Origin: Boswellia sacra
Taxonomy: Eukaryota; Streptophyta; Magnoliopsida; Sapindales; Burseraceae
Reading direction: 5' to 3'
NCBI GenBank assembly: GCA_013180625.2
Contig: SNVD02008000.1
Span: forward strand, 1 to 64,000
DNA length: 64,000 nt
Below are positions 61,400 to 64,000 of this stretch, piece by piece. Made by a program: the position numbers and the translations under genes. The notes beneath the pieces are model-generated. The model ran no database searches. It was not told the origin of the DNA and worked only from the letters and a program-made list of their open reading frames with translations. Within the stretch, counting starts at the first letter, position 1, and each line of letters starts with the position of its first letter.

Positions 61400-63602
61400 G
61401 AGAGATAAACAGTAGAGATAGAGAGATATTCAATACATAACTCTCTTGTTCTTCATCGATCTGTTCCCTCTTAATTCATTTTTTTGGCCAAGAGAGGAGA
61501 TAGAGACTGGAGGGTGGGAACTATAAAGATTATAAATTTAGGGGGAGCAACTGATTTTCTTGATTTGTAAAGGGTTTGGTGAAAATAAGCACCAAACATG
61601 CTATGTGAAAAAATCTACAATATTAATAATAATTAGGATTATGTGTGTATCAATTCGGATCATATATATAATTAATCATGTTTAGAAAATCTCTGTTGAT
61701 ATAGAGTTGAGTGAGCTTTTGTATTTAATTGTGATGCCACTGATTTGAAAAATTGCTTGATATGGAATGGGTTCAAATTGATCCAATTCTTCCCCATTTC
61801 TTTTTTTGCAACCATTTATAGCTTATCGTATTCCTCAAGTATCAATTAAATTTGGTAAAATTTGTATTCAACTCTAACTAGAATCAAGATTTATTACCAA
61901 TTCATCTCATGAATCCATCCTTTGCTTGCCCTTGTTTGTCACTACCATTGTGGAACTAAACTTATGGCTTACATACAAATGGACCAAATCTAATGTCATC
62001 TCATGCAATGCAAAATCTAGAATGTTCTAGATAATTAAAGACGATGGCTTAGAAATTTGGGAACAAATTGGAATGTTATATGTTGGGCCAGTCTTTCATA
62101 TGGGCTATATGTCCATTTTTTTGTCAATTTTGGGCCTTCAATGTCATGTTCATATTTTTTTTTCTGCCAAATTTCATTTGTAAGTTTATTGAGCGCAAGC
62201 GTTCGAGTTTTGAACCACATATGAACTACTGAAGATTAAGTATGCGATTTAATTAATAAAATCTAAATTATAATTATACAATACAGTCTCTGAAATTTAT
62301 AAAAATAATTAATACTAAGTAGAGATAAATTATATTCAAAGCCACAAATGTTTACTTCATTATTATATATAATTGCTTGTCAAATCAATTTTCTTTTTTT
62401 CATTCCTTAACATATAACATTACAAGCGAATAATTAAGTAGTATGAATTAGATAAAATATTGCGAGTCAATAGCTTTGTTGAATTGTTCTATAAAATTGG
62501 AAAGCTTATCAACATAGCTATTACCGAAAGCTCTTCTTGTACTAAAATACTAATTTGAAGAACAGAATAATTTTCTTGACCTCACATTCACAATGATGTT
62601 TCCCTAATTATAAACCGACTTTACAAACTTAGTTTTCTGATAGCGATCGATCTCCATGAAAATGAGGTTTAATTTTAACAAAACTTATGAAAATTTAATG
62701 GAGTTTAATCATTTGTCAAATTTTAGAGGAGGCTAATCGATGATAACGATGTTAAAACTAAGAATAAGATGTTACCTTTACATTTTTATATAAAAGAATT
62801 TTAATCAAAGAATATATATTAAATTTTCCATTAAATGTATAATTTGACAAAGGAGGCTAAATGGCTTTTTAATACCTAGCAATACATAATAAATATTGGT
62901 CTAATTCGGTTAATTAATATTTCCTCTCTCTCTCTCTCTCTCTCTCCCCGGTACCTCATAATTTTTTCTCCGCATGCATTTCCACTAAATTCAGTTCCTT
63001 CCTTGTGCTGGAAAACTTTACCTATATATGACACCTAGCAACTTGAAATTACTTTTCATATACACATATTCAAACCCTAGCTGATTAATTTTCAAAGAAG
63101 GCAGATAATATATGTACCATACACATAAATTTATATTTTCAAAGATGCGTTGGCTGCTCATTATTCCATCTACCATCTCACATTAGAACTTTCATTACAT
63201 ACTGTACATGTATCAGCTTATAATAACATCAACTTTACATATTACACTTAAGCTCGATCTCTAATATTAACATATCAGTTTCTAGTACTGTTTTCTTTTC
63301 CAAAGCTACCATAGTAAGGACCAAATTAACTCTAGCTAGCTTCATCATCGTATACATCTCCATCAATTAGCACATCATCAACTAGATACCCTGATGAATA
63401 GAAATATATTTATCGCAAATTAATTAAGGCCAGTACTCTCTAGCATGCACCTTATATATCAATATTGGATATATAGCAGATGACAGATCATTTTCATATA
63501 TAATTAACTACAGAAGAAAGCTGCTTGGTACTGGATGTATAGACATATATATATATGCTCACAGAAAGTCTCAGAGAAGTAGTGGAGGCAAGCGGCAGCT
63601 AA
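61400..63602. other. AT-rich spacer with a (CT)n microsatellite
   Basis: The first ~300 bases probably include the 3'UTR of the DUF4228 gene. A CT run lies at 62,923-62,946. No other gene seen. Confidence 0.6.
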
Positions 63603-63883
63603 TCATGATCTATTGGTTAAATGAACAAGAAAGGAGACAAGGAAGATGCAAAGAGAGCCACTGAGAAACACAAACCCAACTGCACCACTAACAGAACTCA
63701 TAACCTCTAGTGACGCTGAGAGTATTTCACTGCCCTTATGTGTATGTTTATGATAACCAGGTGGATAATTCCACCCACTTTTGAGTCTGCAACTCTCATT
63801 CCACCTATCCTTCTTCTTCACTTCATCTATTCTCCTTCTTAAAACGCTCAAGTTTGCATCCACAATATGATCTGCCGACTTCC
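63603..63883 (-). CDS. Last exon of a small membrane protein gene (partial)
   Basis: On the minus strand an acceptor (tgcttggcag/GGAAGT) at 63,884 opens a 94-residue exon that ends at the stop at 63,603. It reads SADHIVDANLSVLRRRIDEV, then KKKDRWNESCRLKSGWNYPP and GYHKHTHKGSEIL, and ends in one transmembrane segment (AVGFVFLSGSLCIFLVSFLV). I recall plant-specific small proteins with an NLSVLR helix, a GWNY tract and a C-terminal membrane helix, but no function. The upstream exons are outside the window. Confidence 0.75.
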
Positions 63884-64000
63884 CTGCCAAGCAATTACCA
63901 GAGAACTGTGAATATATATATACACATAACACAAAACCAGAAATCAAATCAACTCGATTTCCCCAGTGATTACAACTACCAGAATTAGCTTTAAACACAT

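Overview
The window is nuclear DNA of a flowering plant, most likely a eudicot. Genes are split by GT-AG introns, intergenic DNA is AT-rich, and about 40% of the window is nested transposable elements. The species cannot be named from the sequence.

Layout. Positions 1-17,821 are one decayed Ty3/Gypsy retrotransposon of Tat-lineage type: gag, protease, a G-patch segment, reverse transcriptase, RNase H, a second RNase H, integrase, two antisense accessory genes, minisatellites and a 3' LTR. Two copies of an unrelated LTR and one hAT-like element are inserted in it. Positions 18,256-24,193 are a Mutator-like element (MULE) with ~105-bp terminal inverted repeats and a 9-bp target duplication. It carries a broken MudrA-type transposase and, on the opposite strand, a GRF zinc-finger gene; a small hAT-like element sits inside it.

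The gene-bearing part follows. It holds a five-exon plastid-type FAD/NAD(P) oxidoreductase of the fruit protein pKIWI502 family (24,403-28,805, +), an isolated Copia-type gag remnant (29,290-30,110, -), an SR-like nuclear protein gene (31,822-32,865, -) with a probable 5'UTR intron, three small DNA transposons (34,924-38,030), and the eight-exon ALIX/BRO1 gene (38,329-44,642, +). Next come a SABATH methyltransferase pseudogene (46,583-47,903, -), a thirteen-exon TTC5-type TPR gene (49,538-55,797, -), a GDSL esterase/lipase pseudogene (57,129-58,346, +), an intronless DUF4228/PADRE gene (60,863-61,399, +) and the last exon of a small membrane protein gene (63,603-63,883, -).

The nearness of ALIX and the pKIWI502-type oxidoreductase matches the neighbouring Arabidopsis loci At1g15130 and At1g15140, which supports both calls and suggests conserved microsynteny. 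I see no operon-like functional cluster. The most unusual structures are the intron-bearing antisense genes inside the retrotransposon, the MULE with a convergent GRF zinc-finger gene, and a MULE-type element with doubled arms just upstream of ALIX. All exon borders and domain calls were read by eye; no database search was run.
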